A DNA stretch of 64,000 bases from Pseudomonas fluorescens. Its GTDB lineage: Bacteria > Pseudomonadota > Gammaproteobacteria > Pseudomonadales > Pseudomonadaceae. The stretch lies in assembly GCF_002022275.1 (NCBI RefSeq), contig NZ_MSDF01000013.1:267332-331331 (forward strand), written 5' to 3'. Shown here one piece after another: positions 34,939 to 45,450 of the stretch; the stretch's first letter is position 1; each line of letters begins with the position of its first letter. The notes under the pieces were generated by a model, which was given only the letters and a program-made list of their open reading frames with translations, did no database searches and was not told where the DNA came from. The translations under genes were made by a program, and so were the position numbers.

Positions 34939-35694
34939 TTATTGAGACTGGATAATGCTCAACCGCTCACCCACCACCATCTCGGTAATCCAGTCCACCA
35001 AAATCGAGGTGTATGCCTGCTGCGACACCGGGTCACTCAATGAATGGTCCGCCCCATCGATAATCCGGTGAGTCAGCGAATGCGTCTGCTGGCACGCCGC
35101 GCGGTAGCTCATGATCGTGGCATGGGGCACGTGGTCGTCAGTCTCCGATTCGACGATCAGCACATCACCCGTAAACGCCGAGCAAGCGTGCAACGCGCGG
35201 TTGGTCTCGGCGTGCACCAGTGTGCCGCGGTAATCCATCAAGTCAGCTTTATCCAGGTCGCGCTTGGGCTTGAGCCATTCCTGATCGCGGTACAACGCCG
35301 GCACACGCAGCGCCAGCCAGCGCACCGGGCGCAATGAGGTGAGAATCGCCGCCAGATAGCCGCCGTAACTGGTGCCCACCACCGCCACCGCCGAGGTGTC
35401 GATGGCCGGGTGCGACAGCAAGCGATCGTAGGCGGCCAACAGGTCACGCAGGTTGTCTTCGCGGGTCACACGGTTGAGCGGAATACCGGTGCCGGCGTGG
35501 CCGCGCAGGTCGAAGGTCAGGCACACGCAACCGAGCCCGGCGATGCCTTTGGCGCGTTCCAGGTCGCGCTCCTGGCTGCCGCCCCAGCCGTGCACAAATA
35601 ACACCCCGGGTACTTTGGATTTGGGGCTCAGAAAGGTGCCACTCATTTGCTCGTCGTCTATGTCGATCGCAATGCTTTCGCTTCTAGCCGTCAT
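34939..35694 (-). CDS. Alpha/beta hydrolase (dienelactone hydrolase/peptidase type)
   Basis: The 251-residue enzyme has GVLFVHGWGGS (oxyanion region), the nucleophile elbow GTSYGG with its serine, an acid in LIVESETDDHVPH, and the catalytic His in IDGADHSLSD. There is no signal peptide, so it is cytoplasmic. It overlaps the DUF3182 gene by 11 bases. Its substrate is not evident. Confidence 0.85.
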   Translation of the reverse strand: MTARSESIAIDIDDEQMSGTFLSPKSKVPGVLFVHGWGGSQERDLERAKGIAGLGCVCLTFDLRGHAGTGIPLNRVTREDNLRDLLAAYDRLLSHPAIDTSAVAVVGTSYGGYLAAILTSLRPVRWLALRVPALYRDQEWLKPKRDLDKADLMDYRGTLVHAETNRALHACSAFTGDVLIVESETDDHVPHATIMSYRAACQQTHSLTHRIIDGADHSLSDPVSQQAYTSILVDWITEMVVGERLSIIQSQ

Positions 35695-36793
35695 AAGATT
35701 TAACCGTCACGTACTTGAGAAGAAAGTCGCTGTTTTCCGCGGGGCCGCGATACACCTCAATGGCATCCGCCGGCAGCGCCTGGTCTACGTAGGTTTCCAC
35801 CGAAGACACATGGATCGCACGCAGCCCCGGGTGGTTGATAAAACTTTGCAGCGCCGCGACTTCCGCGCTGCTGGCCCCGCCCATGCGCCAGGACTGCTCG
35901 AGCACACCGCTGCGGCGCTGGCCGTTGCTGTCCAGGCCCTGGGCAATGTCGTAGTTGCGCCGCGACGCGTAGAAACCGGGGTAGGCTTCATCGGCCGCCG
36001 TGTCGAAGACTTGGGCTTGCTCAATGGCTTCGCGCACATCGTCAGGCAAATCGAGCTTCAACAGGTTTGCGTAGCCGCCGGGTACCACCAGCAGGTCTGA
36101 GCCGCCGTAGACGTCTTCGCCCTGCCCGTCTTTTGTCAGGTATTGCTCGCCGCAGTAACTGAACACGTGATCGCCGATAAAACTCTGGCCGACGCTGTGG
36201 GTGATCACGTCGTGCAGGTCCTGCTCCAGCACCACGCCGTCACTGAACAACTGCGCCGCGTCCGGGCGCGCCAGTACGGCTTCGAATTCGTCGAGGCTGT
36301 GGATAACTTGCTGGCCACGCCCGGCGCAGGCGTGCACGGGTTTCAGGCGGATTGGCCCGCTGTAGAGCAGACGCGTGGCAGCGGGCAACGCGTCTTCAAG
36401 GGCGAATACGCTCAGACCGTCGAGCACCACGCTGCGTACGCGCTCGCCGAACAGCGGCGACCAACCTTCGGGCGCTGTCGCTTCAGGGCTCAGCAGGCCA
36501 TGGCTGATGGCTTTGGTGCAGATAAAGTCGTGATCGACATAGCCGCCCCACAGGTCTTGCGGGCCATTGATATTAAGTTCACGGGCCTGGTGCAAGCCGA
36601 CCAGTGTTTGGGTGGGGAGCAGGTACAGGTCGCGCCCGGCATGCTTTTGCGGGTCGTAACTGCCGCCGAACTTCAGGCCGAGGATCTGCGCCAGCCAGCG
36701 CGCGAGTGCGCGGTTGGTTTCGACTTCATGTTGCGGCGCGCCCTCGCGGGTGGAGTGAGCGACGACCAGTTTCTTGCGTTGAGTCGGGGTCAT
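35684..36793 (-). CDS. DUF3182 family protein
   Basis: The 369-residue protein begins KKLVVAHSTREGAPQHEVETNRALA, characteristic of DUF3182 in Pseudomonas. The rest includes KPVHACAGRGQQVI and VLEQDLHDVITHSVGQS, which recall ATP-grasp nucleotide-binding strands, but I cannot confirm a full set of ligands. It is co-transcribed with the hydrolase downstream. Function unknown. Confidence 0.78.
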   Translation of the reverse strand: MTPTQRKKLVVAHSTREGAPQHEVETNRALARWLAQILGLKFGGSYDPQKHAGRDLYLLPTQTLVGLHQARELNINGPQDLWGGYVDHDFICTKAISHGLLSPEATAPEGWSPLFGERVRSVVLDGLSVFALEDALPAATRLLYSGPIRLKPVHACAGRGQQVIHSLDEFEAVLARPDAAQLFSDGVVLEQDLHDVITHSVGQSFIGDHVFSYCGEQYLTKDGQGEDVYGGSDLLVVPGGYANLLKLDLPDDVREAIEQAQVFDTAADEAYPGFYASRRNYDIAQGLDSNGQRRSGVLEQSWRMGGASSAEVAALQSFINHPGLRAIHVSSVETYVDQALPADAIEVYRGPAENSDFLLKYVTVKSYDG

Positions 36794-36964
36794 ACGTCCC
36801 CCTTGGCTTTCCTGCCATGAGTGTAGACCGAAGGTTGCAGGGATCAGGCCAGCACACGTCTGCAGAGGATGGTTTTAAAATCAACCGGTTGCGATAAAAA
36901 CGATGGCAGTTAGCCTGCTTTATTCTGCACGACGCCGCTGTAAACGCGCGGCGTTCTGCACGAT

Positions 36965-37924
36965 TTACACGCCAAAGCGACTGCGATAATCACTGGGTGC
37001 CAGGCCCGTGATTTTTTTGAAGGTGGCGCGAAAGGCACTGGGGTCCTGGTAACCGACTGTCCAGGCAATGTGGTCGATAGTGCCGTTGGTGAACTCCAGC
37101 ATTTGTCGCGCCTTGCCCACCCGCAGATGTTGGCAGTACTCGGTGGGCTTCAAGCCGGTTGCACTCCGAAAGCGCCGCAGAAACGTGCGCTCTTCCAGGC
37201 CCGCCTCTTGCGCCATCGCCGCCACAGAAACATCCACCGCGCCGCTGGCCTGTAACCAATGCTGCACCTTTAGAATCGCGCCATCGCCATGCCCGAGGAT
37301 TGGCGCAAAGTTGCTGCCGCACCGGCTCGCGCTGCCGCTGTGCTCAATCACCAGAAAACGCGCGGTGTCGGCGGCGAGGCTCGGCCCCATCAGGCGGTCG
37401 ACCAGCCGCAGGCCCAATTCGGACCAGGCCATCAGCCCGGCAGTGGTGATCAGGTCGCCGTCATCAACAATCGGTTTATCTGCCTCCAGGCGCACGGCCG
37501 GGTAGCGCGCGGCGAAATAGTCGGCGGACGACCAGTGCGTCGTGGCGCTGCGCCCATCCAGCAGGCCGCTGCGCGCCAGCATGATCGAGCCGATGCATAC
37601 GCCGCCGAGCACCGTGCCCGCTGCGTGTTTCTCGCGGATCCATTCAAGCAAAGCAGGCGGCGCCTGATCTTCGGTGAACTCGCCAATGGAGGGTGGCACC
37701 AGCAGCGCCATCATGGGCTGTTCCGGGCCAGGGTGGCTGTCGAATACGCGCGTTGGAATACCCTGACCATCCACCTGCCAGTGGCTGACCCGCAGCATAG
37801 GCAGTTGCGCAGATTGATGCTCGGCGGCGATCCGGTTGGCCACGCCGAACAGGTCGGTCAAGCCATGCACGGCGGCCAATTGCGCCCCCTGATAGATCAA
37901 TACCCCCAGCTCAACAACCGCCAT
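36965..37924 (-). CDS. GlxA-family transcriptional regulator (DJ-1/PfpI plus AraC)
   Basis: From ATG 37924 (GGGGG upstream) the product is 319 residues. The N-terminal ~170 form a DJ-1/PfpI-like sensor domain, with GGVCIGSIMLARSGLLDGRSATTHW. The C-terminal AraC-type double helix-turn-helix (VAAMAQEAGLEERTFLRRF and IAWTVGYQDPSAF) binds DNA. Such regulators often control catabolism of amines or betaines. It diverges from the cysteine hydrolase at 38021, its likely target. Confidence 0.93.
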   Translation of the reverse strand: MAVVELGVLIYQGAQLAAVHGLTDLFGVANRIAAEHQSAQLPMLRVSHWQVDGQGIPTRVFDSHPGPEQPMMALLVPPSIGEFTEDQAPPALLEWIREKHAAGTVLGGVCIGSIMLARSGLLDGRSATTHWSSADYFAARYPAVRLEADKPIVDDGDLITTAGLMAWSELGLRLVDRLMGPSLAADTARFLVIEHSGSASRCGSNFAPILGHGDGAILKVQHWLQASGAVDVSVAAMAQEAGLEERTFLRRFRSATGLKPTEYCQHLRVGKARQMLEFTNGTIDHIAWTVGYQDPSAFRATFKKITGLAPSDYRSRFGV

Positions 37925-38020
37925 TGTCAGTTTTCCCCCTGTTATTGTCGGTGCAGCCAATCCCCGGTGTTAACGCCAGCTAACATACTGGACCCATCAA
38001 CCCATCACGAGGCAACACAC

Positions 38021-38584
38021 ATGGCCAAGCAAGCGCTCATCCTAATCGATATCCAGAACGACTACTTCCCTCAGGGCAAATGGCCACTTAACGGTGTGGA
38101 AGCGGCGGCAGACAAAGCCGCGCAGGTGTTGCAGGCCTTTCGTCAGGCGGGCAAGCCGGTGATTCATGTGCGCCATGAGTTCACCTCCGAGGACGCACCG
38201 TTTTTTACGCCGGGCTCTGAAGGCGCGCACCTGCATCACAAGGTGCTGAATGAAGGCAGTGAGCCGGTTGTGCTTAAACATTTCGTAAACGCGTTTCGCG
38301 AAACAAATCTGCGTGAGTTGCTGGAACAGCGCGCAATCACCGACGTGGTGGTGGTCGGCAGCATGAGCCATATGTGTATCGATGCCGTGGTGCGGGCGGC
38401 GGCGGACCTGGGGTACAAGGTCACCGTCATCCATGACGCCTGCGCAACGCGCGACCTGGAATTCAACGGGCAGGTAATCCCGGCCGCGCAGGCGCATGCG
38501 GCTTATATGGCATCGCTGGGGTTTGGGTACGCTGAAGTGGTGTCGGCGGATGAATACCTGACGACGCAAGCGGCGGCGGCTTGA
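38021..38584 (+). CDS. Isochorismatase-family cysteine hydrolase
   Basis: The 187-residue enzyme shows the catalytic Asp in ALILIDIQNDY, the Lys in VVLKHFVNAF, and the Cys in GSMSHMCIDAVVRAA. The reading frame extends far upstream, but ATG 38021 begins the conserved domain. It shares an intergenic region with the GlxA-type regulator. It is a distinct paralogue of the hydrolase at 14.0 kb. The substrate is unknown. Confidence 0.88.
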   Translation: MAKQALILIDIQNDYFPQGKWPLNGVEAAADKAAQVLQAFRQAGKPVIHVRHEFTSEDAPFFTPGSEGAHLHHKVLNEGSEPVVLKHFVNAFRETNLRELLEQRAITDVVVVGSMSHMCIDAVVRAAADLGYKVTVIHDACATRDLEFNGQVIPAAQAHAAYMASLGFGYAEVVSADEYLTTQAAAA

Positions 38585-38605
38585 CCGCCACTTGCTCGGC
38601 TGGCT

Positions 38606-39367
38606 TTAGCGGGTAGCAATAATGAACAGGCGCGGGAATGGCAGCAGGACCGTGCCATCAGCCAGAGCCGGGTAGGCCTGGCTGATCCGCGCCTGATAGT
38701 CGCGCAGGAACGCAGCTTTTTCGTCATCGGACAAAGGAGCGAGGAAAGGCCTGAGTGCCGAAGCCTTGAACCACTCGACGACCGCCGCATGATCCGCCAG
38801 TGGGTGCTGGTAGGTCGTGCGCCACACGTCCACGGTGCTGCAGTGTTTGCTCAACAGCTCGAAGTAGTAGCTCGCGGTGTGCCGTTCGTTGTGTTTCACC
38901 GCACCGATTTTGGCCGACCAAGGGCCATCGGCCGCGACTTCGCGAGCGAGCCGGTGGGCGGGCTCATCGAGGTTGTCCGGGGTTTGCACGGCCAGCGTAC
39001 CGCCAGGCGTCAGCTGGTTGACCAAGTGCGGGTACAGCGTGGCGTGGTCCGGCAGCCATTGCAGGGACGCGTTGGCCAGAATCACATCGAAAGACTGTGC
39101 GGGATTCCAGGCGCCAATATCCGCCAGCTCAAAATTCAGCGCCGGTAGCCGTTTGCGCGCGTCCACCAACATGTCGTCCGAGCTGTCCATGCCCGTGACG
39201 TGCGCGTGAGGAAAGCGCTCAGCCAATACCTCAGTGGAATTGCCCGGGCCGCAGCCCAGATCCACTGCCGTTTTTACTTCGCTGTTTGGAATCGCCGCCA
39301 CCAGGTCACGGACGGGACGAGTGCGCTGTTGTTCAAACATCGTGTATTGCTTGGCGGACCAGGTCAT
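38606..39367 (-). CDS. tam: Trans-aconitate 2-methyltransferase
   Basis: The 253-residue product starts MTWSAKQYTMFEQQRTRPVRDL, the typical Tam N-terminus, followed by SAM motif I VDLGCGPGNSTEVL and IGAWNPAQSFDVILANASLQWL. Tam methylates trans-aconitate, a spontaneous inhibitory product of cis-aconitate. A longer in-frame start upstream adds 28 unrelated residues, so I chose ATG 39367. It converges with the hydrolase upstream and diverges from the LysR gene. Confidence 0.92.
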   Translation of the reverse strand: MTWSAKQYTMFEQQRTRPVRDLVAAIPNSEVKTAVDLGCGPGNSTEVLAERFPHAHVTGMDSSDDMLVDARKRLPALNFELADIGAWNPAQSFDVILANASLQWLPDHATLYPHLVNQLTPGGTLAVQTPDNLDEPAHRLAREVAADGPWSAKIGAVKHNERHTASYYFELLSKHCSTVDVWRTTYQHPLADHAAVVEWFKASALRPFLAPLSDDEKAAFLRDYQARISQAYPALADGTVLLPFPRLFIIATR

Positions 39368-39468
39368 CACGGCTTTCCTTCTTTTTGAGGTTGGGCACAG
39401 CCTAAATCTTGTGAGCCATGAGAACAAATGCCAGGATTGGAACCCTCCCATACCTCAAAAGTATTCCT

Positions 39469-40374
39469 ATGTTGGAGCTTCGCCAGCTTAAAGCCTTTGT
39501 CGCGATCGCCGAAGAAGGCTACATCACTCGTGCGGCCGAGCGTTTGGGCATGCAACAACCACCGTTGACGCGGCTGTTGCAAAGCCTTGAGGCGCAGCTG
39601 GGGGTGGTCTTGATGGAGCGCCTGCCCCGTGGCGTGCGCCCTACTACGGCGGGGCTGGCCTTGTTGGAGGAAGCGCGGGCATTACTTGCTCAGGCTGAGG
39701 GCTTGGCCGATGTGGTGCGCCGCGCCGCCCGGGGGGAGCGCGGGCGCCTGGCGATCGGCTTTACCAGTTCCGCCGCGCTGCATCCGTTCGTGCCAGGTGT
39801 ACTGCGGCTGTTTCGCGAAACGTTTGCAGGCGTGTCGGTGGTGCTGGAGGAAGCCGGTACCGGCGAACTGCTCGACGCTCTGGTGCATGAGAAACTCGAC
39901 GCGGCGTTTATCCGTTCCCCACTCAGCGGTACCCAGTCGCTGCACGACGAACCGATTTTGGTGGAGCCCATGTTATTGGCATTGCCCACTGACCATCCGC
40001 TGGCGACAGACACGGGCGCGCTGCCCCTGGCCGCGCTGGCGAACGAATCCTTTGTGCTTTACCGCCGCCGCGTGGGGCTGGGGTTGTATGACGCGATTCT
40101 GGTGGGCTGCCGTGAAGCCGGGTTCAGCCCGCAGGTCGTCCAGGAAGCACCGCGCATGACAGCAACGTTGAGCCTGGTGGCGGCGGGCCTCGGCGTGTCA
40201 ATTGTGCCGGCGTCCATGCAGCGCTTGCGGGGAGACGGCATCGTCTATCGCGAGCTGACGGAGTGCCGCAGCCTGGTCGCGCCGTTGCATTTGGCGACGC
40301 GTGCCGGCGACAGCTCTGCAGTATTGCGCCGGTTCAAGGAGATGGTGATAACGGCGGCGTCGACGGAGGCCTGA
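39469..40374 (+). CDS. LysR-family transcriptional regulator
   Basis: The 301-residue protein starts MLELRQLKAFVAIAEEGYITRAAERLG, a standard LysR winged helix, and has a C-terminal effector-binding domain (RLAIGFTSSAALHPFVPGVL). ATG 39469 lies at the conserved domain edge. It diverges from tam (101-base gap), so it may control it. The effector is not identifiable. Confidence 0.92.
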   Translation: MLELRQLKAFVAIAEEGYITRAAERLGMQQPPLTRLLQSLEAQLGVVLMERLPRGVRPTTAGLALLEEARALLAQAEGLADVVRRAARGERGRLAIGFTSSAALHPFVPGVLRLFRETFAGVSVVLEEAGTGELLDALVHEKLDAAFIRSPLSGTQSLHDEPILVEPMLLALPTDHPLATDTGALPLAALANESFVLYRRRVGLGLYDAILVGCREAGFSPQVVQEAPRMTATLSLVAAGLGVSIVPASMQRLRGDGIVYRELTECRSLVAPLHLATRAGDSSAVLRRFKEMVITAASTEA

Positions 40375-40385
40375 ATCCAGGCAAT

Positions 40386-40421
40386 AAAAAACCCCCGAGG
40401 CTTGAGCCATCGGGGGTTTGC
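40386..40421 (-). terminator. Terminator of ssb
   Basis: AAACCCCCGA (40389-40398) and TCGGGGGTTT (40410-40419) form a 10-base stem. On the minus strand it ends in TTTTTT, so it stops ssb transcription; it may also stop the convergent LysR gene. Confidence 0.85.
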
Positions 40422-40440
40422 ACGTTCCGGGGGTGAGACC

Positions 40441-40968
40441 TTAGAACGGGATATCGTCATCAAAGCTGTCGAAATCCGGAGCCGGCTGTGGAGCAGCCTG
40501 TTGCGGAGCCGGCGCCTGACGCGACTGTTGCGGTGCCGATTGCTGCGGACGCGGAGCCTGCTGGCGTGGAGCCGGAGCGGACTGCTGGTAGTTGTTGCCC
40601 CCGCCTTGTTGGTCGCCCTGCTGTGGACGGCCGCCCAGCAGCTGCATGGTGCCTTGCATGTCGACCACGATTTCAGTGGTGTAACGCTTGATGCCGTCTT
40701 TTTCCCACTCGCGGGTTTGCAGCTTGCCTTCGATGTAGACCTGCGAACCTTTGCGCAGGTACTCACCGGCGATTTCTGCAACCTTGCCGAACATCGACAC
40801 ACGGTGCCATTCGGTTTTCTCGACCTTCTGGCCGGTTTGCTTGTCGGTCCACTGTTCGCTGGTCGCCAGACTCAGGTTGGTCACGGCGTTACCGTTAGGC
40901 AAGTAGCGAACTTCGGGATCCTGGCCGCATGTACCGACCAATATGACTTTGTTAACCCCACGGGCCAT
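40441..40968 (-). CDS. ssb: Single-stranded DNA-binding protein
   Basis: The 175-residue protein has an OB fold in the first ~110 residues ([25 protein letters not shown]), a Gln/Gly/Pro-rich linker, and the acidic C-terminal tip DDDIPF that recruits repair and replication proteins. The length is typical for Pseudomonas. It lies nine bases after the MFS gene and is closed by its own terminator. Confidence 0.97.
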   Translation of the reverse strand: MARGVNKVILVGTCGQDPEVRYLPNGNAVTNLSLATSEQWTDKQTGQKVEKTEWHRVSMFGKVAEIAGEYLRKGSQVYIEGKLQTREWEKDGIKRYTTEIVVDMQGTMQLLGGRPQQGDQQGGGNNYQQSAPAPRQQAPRPQQSAPQQSRQAPAPQQAAPQPAPDFDSFDDDIPF

Positions 40969-40977
40969 AACGTTCTC

Positions 40978-42372
40978 CTAGGCTGGGCGCGCTGTCGGCA
41001 CTGGGTTGACCAGTTGCTCAAGCGTCGCGCGATCCAATAATTCGGTGTCCAATTTGATGTAAATCGCAGCTTCTTCTGCGATCACTACAGCGTCCGTTAC
41101 TCCAACGACGGCCTTCAGGCGCTCGACCAAGCCAGCTTCGCGAATGGCTTCGGGCGACAATGGCAGGCGCAGGCTTGTGACGTACGGAGGTTCGCGCATG
41201 GTAACAGCAAAGGCCAGCCAAAGTGCAGCCAGCCCGGCGCATCCGAGGAAGACAACCGACAAACCGCCATGCTGGAACATCCAGCCGCCCATGATGCCGC
41301 CAAGCGCCGAACCGAGGAACTGGCTGGTGGAATACACCCCCATCGCCGTGCCCTTGCCGCCGGCCGGTGAAACTTTACTGATCAGCGACGGCAGTGAAGC
41401 CTCCAGCAGGTTGAACGCGGTGAAGAACACCACCGTGCCGATTACCAGTGCCCGCAGGGTGTCGCCGAACTGCCAGAAGAATAGCTCAGTGAGCATCAAT
41501 GTCGCGACGGCGCCGAGCAGAACTCGTTTCATTTTGCGTTTCTTCTCGCCGTAGATGATGAACGGGATCATGGCGAAGAACGAAACCAGCAGCGCGGTCA
41601 GATAGACCCACCAGTGCTGTTCCTTGGGCAGGCCGGCTTTTTGTACCAGGGCCAGGGGCAAGGCGACGAAGCTGCACATCAGCATCGCGTGTAATACGAA
41701 GATACCTAAATCCAGGCGCAGCAGGTCCGGATGCTTGAGCGTCGGCAGCAAGGCTTTGCGTGCGACGCCGGACTCGCGGTGCTGCAACGTGCCGGTCGAA
41801 CGCGGCACCATAAAAGCAACGATCACGATACCGAACAGCGCCATGCCGCCGGTGGCCAGGAACAAGCCGTGCAAACCAAACGCGCGGGTCAGCAAGGGGC
41901 CGACCACCATGGCCACGGCAAACGACAGGCCGATGGTCATGCCGATCATGGCCATGGCCTTGGTGCGATGTTGTTCGCGGGTCAGGTCCGAGAGCAGCGC
42001 CATCACGGCGGCGGAAATCGCGCCCGCGCCTTGCAGGACGCGCCCGGCGATCACGCCCCAGATCGAGTCGGACTGCGCAGCGAGTACGCTGCCGAGAGCG
42101 AACACGATCAGCCCAAGGTAGATCACCGGACGACGGCCGATGCGGTCGGAAATGATCCCGAATGGAATCTGGAAAAGTGCCTGGGTCAGGCCATAGGCGC
42201 CAATGGCGAGGCCGATCAGGGCGGGGGTTGCGCCCGCGAGATCCATGCCATAGGTCGCCAGTACCGGCAACACCATAAACATGCCAAGCATACGGAAGGC
42301 GAACACCAGGGCCAGACCGCTTGCTGCTCGGGTCTCGCCGCTACTCATGCGTTCGCTGTGGGGATCGTGCAT
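40978..42372 (-). CDS. MFS transporter with C-terminal ferredoxin-like extension
   Basis: The 464-residue protein has twelve TM helices of the major facilitator type, with the motif-A loop [13 protein letters not shown] between helices 2 and 3. After the last helix, about 70 residues ([28 protein letters not shown]) look like a beta-alpha-beta ferredoxin-like domain without metal cysteines. The P. aeruginosa gene between ssb and uvrA has the same place. The substrate is unknown. It diverges from uvrA. Confidence 0.9.
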   Translation of the reverse strand: MHDPHSERMSSGETRAASGLALVFAFRMLGMFMVLPVLATYGMDLAGATPALIGLAIGAYGLTQALFQIPFGIISDRIGRRPVIYLGLIVFALGSVLAAQSDSIWGVIAGRVLQGAGAISAAVMALLSDLTREQHRTKAMAMIGMTIGLSFAVAMVVGPLLTRAFGLHGLFLATGGMALFGIVIVAFMVPRSTGTLQHRESGVARKALLPTLKHPDLLRLDLGIFVLHAMLMCSFVALPLALVQKAGLPKEQHWWVYLTALLVSFFAMIPFIIYGEKKRKMKRVLLGAVATLMLTELFFWQFGDTLRALVIGTVVFFTAFNLLEASLPSLISKVSPAGGKGTAMGVYSTSQFLGSALGGIMGGWMFQHGGLSVVFLGCAGLAALWLAFAVTMREPPYVTSLRLPLSPEAIREAGLVERLKAVVGVTDAVVIAEEAAIYIKLDTELLDRATLEQLVNPVPTARPA

Positions 42373-42478
42373 GGAAAAACCTCGTGTGAACCGGCGGCGA
42401 TTCTACCAGTCCCATCGATTGAGAGGGTATATGCGGCGCTTTGCCGCGCAGCTTTCATGTAAGGCTGCACCCGGCACT

Positions 42479-42500
42479 TTGACAGTGTATATTCATCCAG
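42479..42500 (+). promoter_or_regulatory. uvrA promoter region with SOS-box-like sequence
   Basis: TTGACA (42479-42484) is followed by GTGTATATTCATCCAG (42485-42500), which differs from the E. coli uvrA LexA box, as I recall it, at only two positions. It sits 51 bases before the uvrA start. Confidence 0.6.
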
Positions 42501-42550
42501 TCTTTAGCCGTATACTCCTGCATTATTTACGCCCGCCGTGCGAGGCCATC

Positions 42551-45385
42551 TTGGACAAGATCCTGATTCGTGGGGCTAGAACCCACAACCTGAAGAACAT
42601 CGACCTGACCCTGCCCCGGGACAAATTGATCGTCATCACCGGTTTGTCGGGGTCCGGCAAATCGTCCCTGGCATTCGACACGCTGTACGCCGAAGGCCAG
42701 CGCCGTTATGTGGAATCGCTGTCGGCCTATGCCCGGCAATTCCTGTCGATGATGGAAAAGCCCGACGTCGACACCATTGAAGGCTTGTCGCCGGCCATTT
42801 CCATCGAGCAAAAGTCGACCTCCCACAACCCGCGCTCCACCGTGGGCACCATTACCGAAATCTACGATTACCTGCGCCTGCTGTATGCCCGCGTGGGTAT
42901 TCCGCGTTGCCCGGACCACGACATTCCGCTGGAAGCCCAGACCGTCAGCCAGATGGTCGACCTGGTGCTGGCCCAACCGGAAGGCGCCAAGCTGATGCTG
43001 CTGGCGCCGGTGATTCGTGAGCGCAAGGGCGAACACCTTTCCGTCTTCGAAGAGCTGCGTGCGCAAGGTTTTGTACGCGCGCGCATCAACGGCAAACTGT
43101 ACGAGCTGGATGAAGCACCGAAACTCGACAAGCAGAAGAAGCATTCCATCGACGTTGTGGTCGACCGCTTCAAAGTGCGCGCCGACTTGCAGCAGCGCCT
43201 GGCGGAATCCTTCGAAACCGCACTGAAACTGGCAGACGGCATTGCGCTGGTCGCACCGATGGACGATGAGCCGGGCGAAGAAATCATCTTCTCGGCGCGT
43301 TTCGCTTGCCCGATCTGCGGCCACGCCATCAGCGAGCTGGAGCCCAAGCTGTTTTCCTTCAATAACCCGGCCGGCGCTTGCCCGACCTGTGACGGCCTGG
43401 GGGTGAAACAGTTCTTCGACATCAAGCGCCTGGTCAATGGCGACCTGACGCTGGCGGAGGGTGCGATACGCGGCTGGGACAGGCGTAACGTCTACTACTT
43501 CCAGATGCTCGGGTCGTTGGCGTCTCACTATAAATTCAGCCTGGAAGTGCCCTTCAACGAACTGCCGGCCGAGCAGCAGAAAGTCATTCTGCATGGCAGT
43601 GGTTCGCAGAACGTCGACTTCAAGTACCTGAATGACCGAGGCGACATCGTTAAGCGCTCTCACCCGTTCGAAGGCATTGTGCCGAACCTGGAGCGTCGCT
43701 ATCGCGAGACAGAATCGGCGAGCGTGCGCGAAGAGCTGGCCAAGTTCCTCAGCACTCAACCGTGCCCGGATTGCCGTGGCACTCGCCTGCGTCGCGAAGC
43801 ACGGCATGTGTGGGTCGGCGAGAAAACCCTGCCGGCGGTGACCAACCTGCCGATCGGCGACGCCTGTGAATACTTTGGCGTGCTCAAGCTGACAGGACGT
43901 CGCGGTGAGATCGCCGACAAGATCCTCAAGGAAATCCGTGAGCGGTTGCAGTTCCTGGTCAACGTTGGCTTGGACTACCTGTCTCTGGACCGCAGTGCCG
44001 ATACGTTGTCTGGCGGTGAAGCTCAACGTATTCGTCTGGCCAGCCAGATCGGTGCAGGGCTCGTGGGTGTGCTGTACATCCTTGATGAGCCGTCGATCGG
44101 GTTGCACCAACGAGACAACGACCGGCTGCTGGGCACGCTGAAACACCTGCGGGATATCGGCAATACGGTGATTGTGGTCGAGCATGACGAGGATGCAATT
44201 CGTCTGGCCGATTACGTCGTCGATATCGGCCCGGGTGCTGGCGTGCATGGCGGGCATATTGTTGCCCAGGGCACGCCCGCCGAAGTCATGGCTCACCCGG
44301 ATTCGCTAACCGGCAAGTACTTGTCCGGTCGTGTGAAGATTGAAGTGCCGGCCAAACGAACGCCGCGCAACAAGAAGCAGGCGCTGCATTTGAAAGGTGC
44401 GCGCGGCAACAATTTGCGCAATGTCGACCTGGAAATCCCCCTGGGCCTGCTGACGTGCGTGACTGGCGTTTCCGGTTCGGGCAAATCGACGCTGATCAAC
44501 AACACACTGTTCCCGCTAAGTGCCACTGCGCTGAACGGCGCGACCACCCTTGAAGCCGCTGCACACGACAGCATCAAGGGCCTGGAGCTTCTGGACAAGG
44601 TGGTCGACATTGACCAAAGCCCTATTGGCCGCACACCGCGCTCCAACCCGGCGACCTACACAGGGTTGTTCACGCCGATTCGTGAGCTGTTTGCGGGCGT
44701 CCCGGAGTCTCGCTCGCGGGGTTACGGGCCGGGCCGGTTCTCGTTCAACGTCAAGGGCGGTCGCTGTGAAGCGTGCCAGGGCGACGGCCTGATCAAGGTT
44801 GAGATGCACTTCCTGCCGGACATCTACGTGCCTTGCGATGTGTGCAAGAGCAAGCGCTATAACCGTGAAACCCTTGAAATCAAGTACAAGGGCAAGAACA
44901 TCCACGAAACTCTGGAGATGACCATCGAAGAGGCGCGGGTGTTCTTCGACGCGGTTCCGGCATTGGCGCGCAAGCTGCAGACGTTGATGGATGTAGGCTT
45001 GTCGTATATCAAGCTGGGGCAATCGGCGACCACGCTGTCCGGTGGCGAGGCGCAGCGGGTGAAGCTTTCCCGTGAGCTGTCCAAGCGCGACACCGGCAAG
45101 ACCTTGTATATCCTTGATGAACCGACCACCGGCCTGCACTTCGCGGATATTCAACAATTGCTGGACGTACTGCATCGCCTGCGTGACCACGGCAACACCG
45201 TGGTGGTGATCGAGCACAACCTGGACGTGATCAAGACCGCCGACTGGCTGGTCGACCTGGGGCCGGAAGGCGGCTCGAAAGGTGGTCAGATCATTGCGGT
45301 GGGTACGCCGGAGCAGGTTTCCGAAATGCCGCAATCGCATACCGGCTACTACCTGAAGCCGTTGCTGGCCCGTGACAAAGCCTGA
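42551..45385 (+). CDS. uvrA: Excinuclease ABC subunit A
   Basis: UvrA scans DNA for bulky lesions and loads UvrB. From TTG 42551 (GAGG six bases upstream) the product is 944 residues, starting [15 protein letters not shown]. It has two ABC ATPase modules (Walker A at 31-38, GLSGSGKS, and 639-646, GVSGSGKS), zinc cysteines in CPICGH...CPTCDG, and LSGGEAQR signatures. Upstream in-frame ATG codons would add up to 90 unrelated residues, so the TTG start is preferred. It diverges from the MFS gene. Confidence 0.97.
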   Translation: MDKILIRGARTHNLKNIDLTLPRDKLIVITGLSGSGKSSLAFDTLYAEGQRRYVESLSAYARQFLSMMEKPDVDTIEGLSPAISIEQKSTSHNPRSTVGTITEIYDYLRLLYARVGIPRCPDHDIPLEAQTVSQMVDLVLAQPEGAKLMLLAPVIRERKGEHLSVFEELRAQGFVRARINGKLYELDEAPKLDKQKKHSIDVVVDRFKVRADLQQRLAESFETALKLADGIALVAPMDDEPGEEIIFSARFACPICGHAISELEPKLFSFNNPAGACPTCDGLGVKQFFDIKRLVNGDLTLAEGAIRGWDRRNVYYFQMLGSLASHYKFSLEVPFNELPAEQQKVILHGSGSQNVDFKYLNDRGDIVKRSHPFEGIVPNLERRYRETESASVREELAKFLSTQPCPDCRGTRLRREARHVWVGEKTLPAVTNLPIGDACEYFGVLKLTGRRGEIADKILKEIRERLQFLVNVGLDYLSLDRSADTLSGGEAQRIRLASQIGAGLVGVLYILDEPSIGLHQRDNDRLLGTLKHLRDIGNTVIVVEHDEDAIRLADYVVDIGPGAGVHGGHIVAQGTPAEVMAHPDSLTGKYLSGRVKIEVPAKRTPRNKKQALHLKGARGNNLRNVDLEIPLGLLTCVTGVSGSGKSTLINNTLFPLSATALNGATTLEAAAHDSIKGLELLDKVVDIDQSPIGRTPRSNPATYTGLFTPIRELFAGVPESRSRGYGPGRFSFNVKGGRCEACQGDGLIKVEMHFLPDIYVPCDVCKSKRYNRETLEIKYKGKNIHETLEMTIEEARVFFDAVPALARKLQTLMDVGLSYIKLGQSATTLSGGEAQRVKLSRELSKRDTGKTLYILDEPTTGLHFADIQQLLDVLHRLRDHGNTVVVIEHNLDVIKTADWLVDLGPEGGSKGGQIIAVGTPEQVSEMPQSHTGYYLKPLLARDKA

Positions 45386-45400
45386 TTTATCGGGCGCATG

Positions 45401-45439
45401 AAAAAGCCCCTGTCACTTTGCGGTGACAGGGGCTTTTTT
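45401..45439. terminator. Bidirectional terminator between uvrA and bfr
   Basis: AAGCCCCTGTCAC (45404-45416) and GTGACAGGGGCTT (45423-45435) make a 13-base stem with A5 before and T6 after, serving the convergent uvrA and ferritin genes. Confidence 0.92.
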
Positions 45440-45450
45440 GTGGCCGGGAA

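Noticed and set aside
37289..38020. N-terminal extension of the cysteine hydrolase frame
   Set aside because: Overlaps the divergent GlxA-type gene on the other strand and adds no known domain; ATG 38021 begins the enzyme.
42527..44296. 589-residue minus-strand frame opposite uvrA
   Set aside because: Antisense shadow of a highly conserved gene; no ribosome site or family match.
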